From Burkholderiales bacterium (lineage in GTDB: Bacteria > Pseudomonadota > Gammaproteobacteria > Burkholderiales > UBA11063), in the NCBI GenBank assembly GCA_019748155.1, contig JAIEPY010000082.1:1-56756 (forward strand): 56,756 nucleotides of DNA, given 5' to 3'. The translations under genes were made by a program, and so were the position numbers. The notes beneath the pieces are model-generated. The model ran no database searches, was not told the origin of the DNA, and worked only from the letters and a program-made list of their open reading frames with translations. This document shows, in pieces, positions 38,745 to 48,113 of the stretch; the stretch's first letter is position 1; each line of letters starts with the position of its first letter.

Positions 38745-40472
38745 TTAATTTCCTATTCTAGAAGTGTAAAAGGGATTTTGTAATTCGGAATATATTGATT
38801 GTTGTGCTAATGGTGCAGTTAATTCATCAAGGTCACATAGACGTGTACTTAGATTATCTTTGTAGGGTAATGTTTTATTTTTGAGTAAAAATCCAAGGTA
38901 GTCATATACTGCGTCATGCCATTTTTGTTGCCACGATTTAAATTTATCTTGAACTTTATTAATTAAGATTTGCTCATTAATTTCTTGTGACTGAGAAACT
39001 GCGTTAATAACACCCAGTAAACTATTGCCAATTAAATAATAGCTAAAATGATGGTTAACAAATTCCGTAGTTCCACTCGCAAAAGTGTTGAAAATTTCAG
39101 TATGCTCTGGATAACGCAGCATCACATCTTCGCTAATATAGTATCCCTGTGAATCGCGGTAGTAGCCGTGTATCGGTAATCCTTCAGCATCTAGCTTAAC
39201 TAATAAATTTTGTTGATGAGCCTCTAGAGCAATACCATAGTAGCTAAACATCCATAATAATGGCTCAATACAAGTATACAAAAATTTATCTAACCATAAT
39301 TCAGCGGATTGTTGCTTGCTAAGAGCGTATTTTTGCGATATACTCATAATTAGTGAATCAAAACGATTACCTTGGGATAAGACACTATCGTGACACAGCG
39401 CTGCCAGACAGCTAATATTATTACCTGTTTCCATAAATGGATTATGCCGAAAAAGTACTGCACTCTCTTCGATAAGCTTACCTTCATCATCACGTAAACA
39501 TAAAAATGCAGGATCAGTAATAGCGCTAAATTGTGGGTAGTGTTGCTGGATATCCTTAGCAATATTTGATTGCCAGAATTTATCGACGGCAATAGCACGC
39601 TCAAGTTCACGTTCATAATTCATTCGCACTGAATTGGTAATCATTACACTTAGTGACATTTTGAGCATAAACGGTGAATTTTGCGCATAGACGCTGCGAA
39701 TTGAGGAGCTGGCACTAAAACGTTCTCCCTGGATACCTAAATCAATCAGGGTTTTGTTTTGAAGCATTTGTTGTATTTGTGGTAACTGGAACAAATGCTT
39801 TGCTTGCCACGGATGAATAGGAATTAAATTCTCTGCATAATCATCTGTGTGATTTATGAAGTATTGTTTGATGAGTGTATTGCTATCCTGATCAAGATTT
39901 GTTTTGGCGTATAAATTACTACTTTTCACCATAAAATAGTGGAGCTGAAATTCTTGTTTAAATTCAGGGTAATACTGGCAAAATTCCTCATCGCTAAATC
40001 CAGCACAACTTTTTGGTGTCGGGTGCATTTGGTGCCCGGCAATTAATGCGCTTTCACTGAGCTTAAAATCAACCCTAGTTTGATATAAGGATTTAATTTG
40101 TGCTTGAGGTAGTTTATTTAAACTAAGCTGCAGATTGTAGTCGCTGTTATTAATTAATTGTTTAACTCTTTCAATCTTATCACTTGGTGAATTATGGCGC
40201 TGAGCCAAGTCTTCCAGTAATATTTCAATTACTTGATTATTATCAAGTAATTCTACAGTTTGATCAATTTTGAGTAATAACACCGGAAACTTAAATTGAT
40301 AGCGGTAACTTAGCGAAATACTATCTATCTGAACCCTTAGTTTTTCATCTCGATTAAAGAGCGGAATATCAATAAATAAACAATTTCCATGCGCTATAGG
40401 TTTTAATTGTGTTTGCTTAATCAAATAACTATTTAAAAAGTTTTTTAATGAAATGTGGTGTAATTTACGCAT
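38745..40472 (-). CDS. IucA/IucC-family siderophore synthetase (IucA-like)
   Basis: The first of two NIS synthetases in transcription order, 575 residues. The core contains ALIAGHQMHPTPKSCAGFS, IPIHPWQAKHLFQLP, ASSSIRSVYA and MLKMSLSVMITNSVRMN, followed by the C-terminal YYGIALEAHQQNLLVKLD block. The H-x-x-HP-x-x-K block is closer to IucA/RhbC-type enzymes that load citrate with the first hydroxamate. Together with the second synthetase and the hydroxylase it predicts a citrate-centred dihydroxamate. The start overlaps the hydroxylase gene by 28 bases and has a GGG six bases upstream. Confidence 0.88.
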   Translation of the reverse strand: MRKLHHISLKNFLNSYLIKQTQLKPIAHGNCLFIDIPLFNRDEKLRVQIDSISLSYRYQFKFPVLLLKIDQTVELLDNNQVIEILLEDLAQRHNSPSDKIERVKQLINNSDYNLQLSLNKLPQAQIKSLYQTRVDFKLSESALIAGHQMHPTPKSCAGFSDEEFCQYYPEFKQEFQLHYFMVKSSNLYAKTNLDQDSNTLIKQYFINHTDDYAENLIPIHPWQAKHLFQLPQIQQMLQNKTLIDLGIQGERFSASSSIRSVYAQNSPFMLKMSLSVMITNSVRMNYERELERAIAVDKFWQSNIAKDIQQHYPQFSAITDPAFLCLRDDEGKLIEESAVLFRHNPFMETGNNISCLAALCHDSVLSQGNRFDSLIMSISQKYALSKQQSAELWLDKFLYTCIEPLLWMFSYYGIALEAHQQNLLVKLDAEGLPIHGYYRDSQGYYISEDVMLRYPEHTEIFNTFASGTTEFVNHHFSYYLIGNSLLGVINAVSQSQEINEQILINKVQDKFKSWQQKWHDAVYDYLGFLLKNKTLPYKDNLSTRLCDLDELTAPLAQQSIYSELQNPFYTSRIGN

Positions 40473-41827
40473 TCGTGACCCTTTTGAGTGTTGAAGTTAA
40501 AGTTTTGAAATACCGTGTTTTTTTGCGTAGTATAATATTCATAGCCCAAAATACTATTTAAAATAATTATATTCCGGTGACAACCAAGTCCTAGATCCGG
40601 CGAACCAACTCCGTGAGAATTTAGACTATTGTTTTGCATAAATATTTTATTTCTATTTAGGGTCTTGCTCTGTAAGCTAAAATCTGCATTTAACGCATAT
40701 GCTTTTGTATCATTCAACATCAAATCTTGATTAAGAGAGCTCAATAATTGAGTGCTTTGCATAGCATAACCAGTTGCCAAAATTACTGCATCACACATAA
40801 ATTGTTGCCTGTTTTTAGTTAATAAGTTATTGGTATGTAGATTTATTTGTTGTGTCGAGCTATTATTATTTACAACTATTTCATCTAAATTGGTATTAGC
40901 TAGCAAATTTAGGGCTTGTGGTTTATTACCAATACTTTGTCTATATAACTCATCAAAAATATCCGCAATAGTTTGCTTACTGATACCTTTATACATTAAA
41001 TCCTGTTTTTCAATTAATGAGCGTTTTGTTGCGCCATCTAATTGGTAAAAATTAGTCATGTAATCCGGGCTAAAATGTTCAAGACCTAATTTGGAATATT
41101 CCATCGGGAAAAACCCATTGGCTCTGGTAAGCCAAGTTAATTGACGTGGGTGTTGATCTTGTTGTTTTAGCAATTCAAGAACTATTTCTCCCGCGCTTTG
41201 TCCAGAGCCAATTACACAGACTGATTGCAAATTACGTAGTTTGGTTTCATACTCTAAGAAATTTGCTGAGTGCAGTACATTGGGATGTTTAATATTAGAG
41301 AGTCTGGCAGGAATGTGCGGACTAGTTCCAGTCCCTAAGGCAATGTGTCTGCTGTAAATTTCGCTAACTGTCTGGTTGGTTATATTTTTAATAAAGATTT
41401 GATATATTTTACCGTCGCTATCTGTGTGAATTTGCTTAATGTCAGTTACTCTCGTGTTAAATTTTAGATTATCTAATTGCTGTGCCACCCATTGACAATA
41501 GTGATTATATTCTTCACGCAAGATGAAGAAATTTTCATAGAAATAAAATTTATATAGACGGTTATGAGCGTGCAAATAATTAATAAATGAATAAGGGCTT
41601 TGCGGATCGGCAAAAGTTACCAAATCTGCCATAAAAGGTACTTGTAAGGTAGTATTTGCTAACAGCAAACCTGGATGCCAGTTAAAACTTTCATTCTGGT
41701 CAATAAAAAGGCAGTTAAGTTCTTTTATTGGTTGACTTAAAGCAGCAAGACCAAGATTAAATGGACCAATGCCGATTCCAACTAAATCATAAATTACTGA
41801 TTCGTTTTTTATTGTGCTTTTTTTCAT
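40445..41827 (-). CDS. Lysine/ornithine N-hydroxylase (IucD-like)
   Basis: A flavin-dependent N-monooxygenase, 460 aa, the first committed step of hydroxamate siderophores. The FAD site is GIGIGPFNLGLA (17-28), the NADPH site GSGQSAGE (207-214), and the late ATGYAM motif is present. FNWHPGLLL and QVPFMADLVT are typical of the IucD/PvdA family. No diaminobutyrate-making genes accompany it, so lysine (as in aerobactin) or ornithine is more likely than the rhizobactin or schizokinen precursors. AAGGA lies seven bases before the ATG. A 59-base gap separates it from tonB, with no clear promoter or Fur box. Confidence 0.9.
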   Translation of the reverse strand: MKKSTIKNESVIYDLVGIGIGPFNLGLAALSQPIKELNCLFIDQNESFNWHPGLLLANTTLQVPFMADLVTFADPQSPYSFINYLHAHNRLYKFYFYENFFILREEYNHYCQWVAQQLDNLKFNTRVTDIKQIHTDSDGKIYQIFIKNITNQTVSEIYSRHIALGTGTSPHIPARLSNIKHPNVLHSANFLEYETKLRNLQSVCVIGSGQSAGEIVLELLKQQDQHPRQLTWLTRANGFFPMEYSKLGLEHFSPDYMTNFYQLDGATKRSLIEKQDLMYKGISKQTIADIFDELYRQSIGNKPQALNLLANTNLDEIVVNNNSSTQQINLHTNNLLTKNRQQFMCDAVILATGYAMQSTQLLSSLNQDLMLNDTKAYALNADFSLQSKTLNRNKIFMQNNSLNSHGVGSPDLGLGCHRNIIILNSILGYEYYTTQKNTVFQNFNFNTQKGHECVNYTTFH

Positions 41828-41886
41828 GCTATGTCCTTCAAATTATTATTGAATTATATTTACGTGAGATTATTTCTGTAAACTTA

Positions 41887-42549
41887 CTATCCCATGTCAT
41901 TTTCATTTAAATCAAATGATATTGTTTGAGATACGATTGAATTAACTGGACTTGTGCCATCACTGGCAGGCTTAAAGCTTAACTCGCGAAACCATTTAAT
42001 AGCGGCTTCATCGAGTACCTTATAACCGCTTGAGGCAATTACTTCAATTTTACTTATTTTGCCATACATATCAATTTGTGCTCTAATTGAGACTTTGCCA
42101 ATCGCATTTTGTTTAATCGCTTCTGCAGGATAAACTAGTGGAGGTGGTGCTGAAACTAACTGTGCTTTATGAGCAATCTGTGGACTGGATCTTCCACTTG
42201 CTGCTTGTGTATTCTCTTGAATAGTAGACTTTTCGCTTTGAGAGTTATCTGCTATTTTAGTTGCTAAACTTTCCTTAGCCATTGGTTTAACCGTTGCTTT
42301 TTTAGTCTCGGTAACGATTTTTTTGCTAATTTTCTCCTCTGGGGTTTTTTGTGCTGGCTTTGCAGTATCCGCTTTTGTGGTTTGGCTGACAATATTGATA
42401 TTTTCAATTACGCCAGCGGTGTTTGCACCGCTTTGTAATTCGCTTTGATTCAGCTGCCAGACATTTTGTTTATGTCCGAGTTGATAAAAAATAGCAAAAT
42501 TTATCAAAAGCGATAGCATTATTGCAAAATATGCTTTAAAGGTATTCAT
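41887..42549 (-). CDS. tonB: TonB energy transducer
   Basis: A 220-residue TonB. One N-terminal membrane helix (about 7-24) is followed by a lysine/proline/threonine-rich spacer across the periplasm. The C-terminal TonB domain includes LVYPAEAIKQNAIGKVSIRAQI and SSGYKVLDEAAIKWFRELSFKP, which contact the receptor's TonB box. Encoded directly downstream of the receptor (10 bases), it probably serves this siderophore system specifically. Confidence 0.92.
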   Translation of the reverse strand: MNTFKAYFAIMLSLLINFAIFYQLGHKQNVWQLNQSELQSGANTAGVIENINIVSQTTKADTAKPAQKTPEEKISKKIVTETKKATVKPMAKESLATKIADNSQSEKSTIQENTQAASGRSSPQIAHKAQLVSAPPPLVYPAEAIKQNAIGKVSIRAQIDMYGKISKIEVIASSGYKVLDEAAIKWFRELSFKPASDGTSPVNSIVSQTISFDLNENDMG

Positions 42550-42559
42550 TTATATCACC

Positions 42560-44638
42560 TTAGTATTTATAGGATGCTTGAGCATAGATATTTCTGCCAA
42601 GTGCCGGAAACATGGTATAGCCATTGTAGTTTTGATAATTTTGATTAAGCAGGTTATCAACCCCAACCATTGCTTCAATACCTTTGAGACGTTGTTTAGG
42701 TTTCCAACTATAAGCTAACCCTACGATTGCATAACCAGGCGCCTCGGGTAGAGTTCCATAAACGGTTGCTGGAGTATTCGTCTGGGTTAATGTATAATTC
42801 AAGCTAGTTTGAATTAAACTATCAATTGGTTTGATTGGAAAACCTAAACCAACATATCCTTTTGCCTGAGGAATTGGTAATGCCGATCCTGCAGGAATCA
42901 GATTATTTGACCCATTATAATAGCTTGATTGAGTGCTGCCATAGGTACTGGTAAAGTTGGTATCCAATATTACCCATGGTGAAGTATAGTTAATCGCCAG
43001 TGAATAGCCATATAATTGCGCTTGGGTAACATTACCCATTTGTGTCACATTGGTTGAGCCACTTTGCCCGACATAGGTCCAAAGTACATAATTAGATATA
43101 TTGTTTAAAAAGGCATTAGCTGAGAGCATAAAGCTTTGTTCATTATTAATATTCGTCTTATATTTAATTCCGGCACTAGTATTATGTGCTATTTCAGGTT
43201 TTAATTCAGGATTTGCCTGATAAATATACCCTAATCCAGGTCCATACTCATAATAACCACTTAAGTAGAGATTGGATAGGGTTGGTGCTTGGAATCCCTC
43301 TGAGTACCCAACAAAGGCAAGCCATTCAGGTAGAAATTGGTAATTTAAGCCAATTTGATTGGTAAATAAACCACCACCACTATTGCCATCGTTCGCGCTT
43401 TGATTTTGGTAGTTGTTATACCGTGTTCCGGCAGTTAAGTTAATTTTTTTAGTAATGTCCCAGCTATCCTGAAGATATGCACCATAGAGTTGTTGTTGAG
43501 AAGTTGGGAAATTTAATACCGTAGGGCTGTTATACATATCAGAACCACTGATATTGGTGGCTTCTACACCATAGAGAAGTTTTTGTTCTGCAACTAGCGT
43601 GGTATTATTTAATTTAATACTGCTAGTATTAAGTGTAATATTTTGTGGGGGTTGATTCAGCCCTGAGTTGGTGTAAATCGGGTTAAGCGCATAATTACTA
43701 GTCTGGTATGATGCCTGAGCCTTAATATCAACATAAGGGTTATTGGGATTATAGCGATAATCAAGTGTGGTTTGACTTTGATTAAAATCAAAATTAGCTG
43801 GTTGATTAGTAGCGTTAGTATTATTAACAATAGTCGCTGGATATTGTCCATGGTTTTGCATATTTAGAAAGCTTAATTTTAAACTTTGACTGGCACTAAT
43901 ATCTAGAGTTATTTTAGCTAACCCTTGGAAATTAGTATTAGCAGAATAGGGTAATGTTGTACCATTGCCTAGTTGCATATTATTATCATTAGTTCCCACC
44001 AGATCAATCAAATAAGCAACCCTTCCGCTACGCGCAGCAAGTGCCGCATTTGAGTTTACCCCTTCAGTTGCCGAATTTCCGCCTAATGTTGCTTGGGTAC
44101 TTAATTTATCACCATGTAATAGATCCTCAGGATCTAGAGTTGTGAAATTAACTGCACCACCCACGTTACCAGAACCGATAGTGATATCACTTCCGGTTTG
44201 AGTTGCACTTACCTGTTTAAATAAATAGGCGCTCGGGAGTAATCGCGTATCGTTGCCACCAAAATTAGTAAAGTAATTATTAACTCCATCAATCCCAACG
44301 ACGATATTATCGCGGGTAAGACCACCAATACTGATATTTTGCGTGACAGTCTGTGTACCGCCTACGATGGAAATTCCTGCCATATTATTTAGCTCTTGTG
44401 CGGTGGTGTGGGCAGTATCTCCTGGTGCCGCAACAGTTACAGCTGGAACAAAGGTCGCACTTTCGTTTTGCGGACTTAGGTTTTGATAGGTTTTTGCTAT
44501 GGGCTTGTTTTTGGTTGCCACTACTTGAATGTCATCTAAAGTAGTCGTCGAGTTAGTTCCATTTGTTGCATCATCAGCAAAAACTGGAGCGCTTAGTGAA
44601 AATAGGATAGTCGATAAAATTCGTGGTTTTCTTTGCAT
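42560..44638 (-). CDS. TonB-dependent outer-membrane siderophore receptor
   Basis: A 692-residue outer-membrane receptor. The signal peptide ends near ...SAPVFA. A probable TonB box, DDIQVVAT, follows at about residues 35-42. A plug domain (AQELNNMAGISIVGG, VVGIDGVNNYF, GSGNVGGAVNF) precedes a 22-strand-type barrel ending in IYAQASYKY with the terminal aromatic. It presumably imports the ferric form of the siderophore made by the neighbouring genes, although some features (YGYSLAINY, repeated NPN and N-rich loops) recall the haem/copper receptor subgroup, so the ligand is not proven. Confidence 0.9.
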   Translation of the reverse strand: MQRKPRILSTILFSLSAPVFADDATNGTNSTTTLDDIQVVATKNKPIAKTYQNLSPQNESATFVPAVTVAAPGDTAHTTAQELNNMAGISIVGGTQTVTQNISIGGLTRDNIVVGIDGVNNYFTNFGGNDTRLLPSAYLFKQVSATQTGSDITIGSGNVGGAVNFTTLDPEDLLHGDKLSTQATLGGNSATEGVNSNAALAARSGRVAYLIDLVGTNDNNMQLGNGTTLPYSANTNFQGLAKITLDISASQSLKLSFLNMQNHGQYPATIVNNTNATNQPANFDFNQSQTTLDYRYNPNNPYVDIKAQASYQTSNYALNPIYTNSGLNQPPQNITLNTSSIKLNNTTLVAEQKLLYGVEATNISGSDMYNSPTVLNFPTSQQQLYGAYLQDSWDITKKINLTAGTRYNNYQNQSANDGNSGGGLFTNQIGLNYQFLPEWLAFVGYSEGFQAPTLSNLYLSGYYEYGPGLGYIYQANPELKPEIAHNTSAGIKYKTNINNEQSFMLSANAFLNNISNYVLWTYVGQSGSTNVTQMGNVTQAQLYGYSLAINYTSPWVILDTNFTSTYGSTQSSYYNGSNNLIPAGSALPIPQAKGYVGLGFPIKPIDSLIQTSLNYTLTQTNTPATVYGTLPEAPGYAIVGLAYSWKPKQRLKGIEAMVGVDNLLNQNYQNYNGYTMFPALGRNIYAQASYKY

Positions 44639-44700
44639 TTGGTGATTTTCTCAGTTGTTTAAATTATAAATTAACGTTAACAATTGCAATAACAATAGCG

Positions 44701-45108
44701 TTATTGTTGTTCATTATCTACTTGAATATTGGCGGTAGATATTCCCAATGATTTGCTGATTGCAAAAACTTTCATTAATACTTCTACTTCAAGTTTTTTA
44801 TCTGTTGCAATAGTTATTTCAGTTATCTTTGTTGGTTGTAATTTTAAAAATTCCTCTATTTGTCCTACACTAGTAAAATTTTGCTCACCAATTCTAAAAT
44901 TATTTTTATCAATTAGGCTAATTAACAAGTTCTTATGATCAATTGCTTTTGAACTACCTGCTTTTACTTCCGGAACGGGCAGCTCAATTGCTTGACGAAT
45001 TGGACCAGCTAATAATACAAACATGATGACTAATACCAGCATGAAATCTAATAGCGGAATCAAATTGGGTTCACTAAGCTGTAATTTGGGATTATTGCTT
45101 TTTATCAT
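44701..45108 (-). CDS. exbD: ExbD-family proton-channel subunit
   Basis: A 135-residue inner-membrane protein with one helix (LIPLLDFMLVLVIMFVLLAG) that includes the conserved channel Asp in PLLDFMLVL, followed by a periplasmic domain. With ExbB it uses the proton gradient to energise TonB. It starts one base after the exbB stop and lies 62 bases upstream of the receptor gene. Confidence 0.92.
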   Translation of the reverse strand: MIKSNNPKLQLSEPNLIPLLDFMLVLVIMFVLLAGPIRQAIELPVPEVKAGSSKAIDHKNLLISLIDKNNFRIGEQNFTSVGQIEEFLKLQPTKITEITIATDKKLEVEVLMKVFAISKSLGISTANIQVDNEQQ

Positions 45109-45109
45109 G

Positions 45110-45736
45110 CTAATTTTTTGCCATTAACGAGTTATGGTATGCTGTTGCCAATAAAATTTTGTTTAACCACAGTTCACAATTAGCTAAATAGCTTTCTGTT
45201 TTTTGGCGAAGAAAGTAAAGGCTTAGCATGCTGATTAAGGCAAGAGTAATTCCAAACGCTGTTGCATACATTGCTTCAGACAAGTAAGTTATCATTTGAT
45301 GCATACCTTCACTAGTCATTGACTTTGAAATTGAAGCAAACGAACGGCTCATGCTCCAAATAGTTCCAAGTAATCCTAGCATTGGGGAAATTATGGCAAA
45401 TAAATTTAACCATTCAAGTGGTCGTTGTAGGTGATTTCTGGTTTGCAATAGGTTTAAACTTAATTCATCTTCAGCCTGTTTTTGTGTACTGTTTAAAATT
45501 ATCTTTATCCAACTTTGATAAAGTTGCGGAGTTTTTGCAGTTTCGAGATCTGCTTTCTCCAATTCACCATTTTTAATGTTAGCGCTTATAATTTGTAAGC
45601 TTTTTAGTGGTAGCTTTGGTTGCAAATAAACCGTAATTAAGCGTTCAATACTAAGGGCAATAATAACTACACTAGCGATCACAAGTAAATATGCAATTAG
45701 CCCAAATGAGCTAAAAAAATGCTCTAAAACTATCAT
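45110..45736 (-). CDS. exbB: ExbB-family proton-channel subunit
   Basis: This MotA/TolQ/ExbB channel protein has three membrane helices (about residues 9-30, 108-130 and 150-175, the last ending ALISMLSLYFL). The conserved blocks LFAIISPMLGLLGTIWSM and LSEAMYATAFGITLALI line the proton path. The ATG at 45736 gives 208 residues; an upstream TTG at 45769 lies within the Fur-box region and is unlikely. It is the first gene of the minus-strand iron block and sits directly behind the promoter and Fur box. Confidence 0.92.
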   Translation of the reverse strand: MIVLEHFFSSFGLIAYLLVIASVVIIALSIERLITVYLQPKLPLKSLQIISANIKNGELEKADLETAKTPQLYQSWIKIILNSTQKQAEDELSLNLLQTRNHLQRPLEWLNLFAIISPMLGLLGTIWSMSRSFASISKSMTSEGMHQMITYLSEAMYATAFGITLALISMLSLYFLRQKTESYLANCELWLNKILLATAYHNSLMAKN

Positions 45737-45765
45737 TTTAATATCTAACCTTTTAAAATTAATAT

Positions 45766-45784
45766 GCAAATGAGAATCATTCTC
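45766..45784. promoter_or_regulatory. Fur box
   Basis: GCAAATGAGAATCATTCTC matches 15 of 19 positions of the classical Fur consensus GATAATGATAATCATTATC and has a strong GAGAAT/ATTCTC dyad. It lies about 16-34 bases downstream of the predicted -10 of the exbB promoter and 30 bases upstream of the exbB ATG, a position suited to repression under iron-replete conditions. It probably controls the whole iron block. Confidence 0.88.
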
Positions 45785-45799
45785 GTTTGTAGAAGTCGA

Positions 45800-45829
45800 A
45801 TTTTAAACTTATAGTTAGCTGGATGTCAA
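45800..45829 (-). promoter_or_regulatory. Sigma70 promoter of the iron-acquisition operon
   Basis: On the minus strand a perfect -35 TTGACA (45829-45824) is followed after 18 bases by TAAAAT (45805-45800). The start site should lie near 45793, just upstream of the Fur box. Confidence 0.7.
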
Positions 45830-46120
45830 GTTATTTTTATAGTCTAAGCACAATTTATATTATAAGAAAGCATATATAAAAAATAGAAATGCTCTAAAAT
45901 TATCATCTGGCAAGGTATTGATCAAAGGCAATTATTTAATGAGGTAAATATATGAGTGGTAATATTTAATAGTGGTACTTGGGTTATATTTACTAGTTAC
46001 GAGCTCTTTGAATTGGACTCTATATATTTTGTGAAAATTTATATTTGAAAGAAATTTATTTATTTTATGAGAGATTAGCTTAAAATATCGTATATTAAAT
46101 ATATATTCGAGAATAATACA
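45830..46120. other. AT-rich intergenic region, no gene seen
   Basis: This stretch between the iron-operon promoter and the GntR regulator holds no convincing open frame. A weak AT dyad (TCGTATATT... TATATTCGA, about 46088-46110) lies just before the GntR start and could be an autoregulatory operator; this is only suggestive. Confidence 0.35.
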
Positions 46121-46807
46121 ATGAGTACAACTAATTTAACTATGAGCAGCAATTGCGTCACACAAATCCGCGAGCTAATTATTCATGGTGAGTTATTACC
46201 AGGGGAACAGATTAAAGGAGAATATCTTAAAAATCGCTTAGGAGTTGGACTTAGCCCAATTCGAGAAGCTTTATCGCGCTTAGCCGCTGGTATGCTGGTG
46301 GACGTAGTGGATAATATTGGATTCCGAGTAGCAAAACTGAGTAGAGATAAGGTTTACGACTCCTTTCAAACATATGCCAAAATTGAGGCATTGTTACTTC
46401 GTGAAGCAATTGAGCATGCTGATGATCAATGGGAAGCACAAATTATGGCCTGTATTTATCGACTTGCTAAAGTTGAGTCACAGGACATTAAGATTGCTTA
46501 CCAGCAATGGTCAGAGCGTAATGATGAATTTCATAATGCCTTAGTTGCAGGATGCAAACTAGATGGTTTAATGGAAATCAGGAACAATTGTTTATTAATC
46601 AAAGATTGGTGTTATGGATTGGCGTATCCTAACTTAAGTGAAGAAATGGTTGTAGTTAACCATAATGAACATGCCAAAATGGCAGAGTTGGCAATCGCCC
46701 GCAAAGCTGATGCTGCCTGCGCGATGCTTTATAAACATACATTACATAGTTTGGATGCAATAGTTTCTCGACTTCAGCGAATTGGCGTTGCTAAGATACA
46801 ATTTTAG
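46121..46807 (+). CDS. GntR-family regulator (FadR/FCD type)
   Basis: A 228-residue transcription factor. Residues about 10-75 form a winged helix (IRELIIHGELLPGEQIKGEYL, GVGLSPIREALSRLAAG), and residues 85-220 form a helical FCD ligand domain with histidines suited to metal-assisted binding (DEFHNALV, HNEH, HTLHSLD). Members control sugar-acid or organic-acid catabolism. It stands next to, but divergent from, the iron block. No target can be assigned. Its 3' end overlaps the convergent tatC by 17 bases. Confidence 0.85.
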   Translation: MSTTNLTMSSNCVTQIRELIIHGELLPGEQIKGEYLKNRLGVGLSPIREALSRLAAGMLVDVVDNIGFRVAKLSRDKVYDSFQTYAKIEALLLREAIEHADDQWEAQIMACIYRLAKVESQDIKIAYQQWSERNDEFHNALVAGCKLDGLMEIRNNCLLIKDWCYGLAYPNLSEEMVVVNHNEHAKMAELAIARKADAACAMLYKHTLHSLDAIVSRLQRIGVAKIQF

Positions 46808-47525
46808 CTGGAGCGGCTTTAAATATTTGCGCCGCAATAATTCCTAGCTCATAAAGTAAATAAAGCGGTAACGCCAGCATGGTTTGAGATAAAATATCCG
46901 GAGGAGTAACAATTGCAGCGATAATAAAACATCCCACAAACATATAAGAGCGAATCTTACGTGCTTTAGCAATGCTCAAAATCCCAAAACGGATAATTAA
47001 AAATACAATTACCGGCATCTCAAATGCCAGCCCAAAGATAATAAATAACGATAAAACAAAATTTAGATAATTACTAATGTCGGTTAACATGGTGATTTCG
47101 GGTGCTTTAAATTGTCCTACAAAATGAAAAATTGCTGGTAAAACCAAAAAATAACAGAATATTACACCTGTAATAAATAGCACAAAAGAGCTAATAATAA
47201 CCGAAGCAATCAAACGTCGTTCACTGCGATATAAACCTGGGGCAATAAATTGCCAGATCTGAAATAAAGTATGCGGCAAACTAATCACAAATGCAAGTAA
47301 TGCAGCTAGCTTCATTGGAATAAAGAATGGCGAAGTAATATCTGTAGCGATTAGCTCTGCGTGCTCTGGCAAAAATTTACTTAGCGGACTTGCCAGAAGT
47401 TGGTAAATTTGGTTGCTAAAAGGAAACAGGCAGGCAAAAATAATTAAAATACCCACAATTGAGAAAATTAAACGCTTGCGTAAATCCACTAAATGATGGA
47501 TAAAGTTTGACTCAGATTCAATCAT
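46791..47525 (-). CDS. tatC: Sec-independent translocase TatC
   Basis: The twin-arginine translocase receptor subunit, 244 aa, with six membrane helices. Signature stretches are HLVDLRKRLIFSIVGI at the N-terminus, FIAPGLYRSERR, and FGLAFEMPVIVF. TatC recognises the twin-arginine signal of folded substrates. It follows tatB by 12 bases in a hinT-tatA-tatB-tatC order. Confidence 0.96.
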   Translation of the reverse strand: MIESESNFIHHLVDLRKRLIFSIVGILIIFACLFPFSNQIYQLLASPLSKFLPEHAELIATDITSPFFIPMKLAALLAFVISLPHTLFQIWQFIAPGLYRSERRLIASVIISSFVLFITGVIFCYFLVLPAIFHFVGQFKAPEITMLTDISNYLNFVLSLFIIFGLAFEMPVIVFLIIRFGILSIAKARKIRSYMFVGCFIIAAIVTPPDILSQTMLALPLYLLYELGIIAAQIFKAAPAKIVS

Positions 47526-47537
47526 CGTTGTTCCGTA

Positions 47538-47900
47538 TCATATAGGGTAATCGTCAAATAATTCAGCTTGTTGTTCAAAGTCTAGTTCTGGTTGATATAA
47601 AAATTGATATTCACTATATAAAAAATCGCCTTCATCCCTATAGTCATTAATTTTATGTTCAAGTGGTTGGATTTGGCTTTTTAATTGATTAAAAGTCTGC
47701 TGCATTTCTTGGCGGATTCCGTCAATTTGTGACATACCGCTATGTTCGTAGAGCTGTGATTTTAAATTAGTAGTAAATTTACGTAAGAGCGCTAGCATAC
47801 GCCCTGCCTTAGTTGCAATTTCAGGTAATTGCTCAGGTCCAAAAATTAGAAGAGATATTATTATAATTAACAATATCTCACTAAAACTAATTCCAAACAC
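47538..47900 (-). CDS. tatB: Sec-independent translocase TatB
   Basis: A 120-residue protein with a short N-terminal membrane helix (MFGISFSEILLIIIISLLIF), the Tat hinge FGPEQLPEIATKAGR, then an amphipathic helix and a charged, acidic tail. The Glu in the membrane helix and the GPEQLP hinge distinguish TatB from TatA. It forms the receptor with TatC. Two bases separate it from tatA. Confidence 0.93.
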   Translation of the reverse strand: MFGISFSEILLIIIISLLIFGPEQLPEIATKAGRMLALLRKFTTNLKSQLYEHSGMSQIDGIRQEMQQTFNQLKSQIQPLEHKINDYRDEGDFLYSEYQFLYQPELDFEQQAELFDDYPI

Positions 47901-47902
47901 AG

Positions 47903-48079
47903 TTAATCCGGTTTTTTAGTAGAGTTATCATCTTTATCCGTTTTTTCTTCAACCGCATCTTTGAAATTTTTCACTGCTTCGCCTACATCCTTACCAATAT
48001 TTTTAAGTTTTTTGGTACCAAAGATAACTACCACAATCAACAATACGATTAACCAATGCCAAATACTAAAGCTGCCCAT
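47903..48079 (-). CDS. tatA: Sec-independent translocase TatA
   Basis: A 58-residue pore-forming subunit: membrane helix [17 protein letters not shown], the hinge [10 protein letters not shown], an amphipathic helix ([13 protein letters not shown]), and a charged tail. The start MGSFSIW is preferred over an upstream in-frame codon at 48127, because AAGGA lies about ten bases before it and TatA proteins begin this way. It is downstream of hinT. Confidence 0.93.
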   Translation of the reverse strand: MGSFSIWHWLIVLLIVVVIFGTKKLKNIGKDVGEAVKNFKDAVEEKTDKDDNSTKKPD

Positions 48080-48113
48080 ATATATCCGTCCTTGTTTTTT
48101 TACATTAAATATA

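Noticed and set aside
41828-41886. Second Fur box or promoter before the iucD-like gene
   Set aside because: The 59-base gap shows no GATAAT-type repeats or -35/-10 pair, so read-through from the exbB promoter is preferred.
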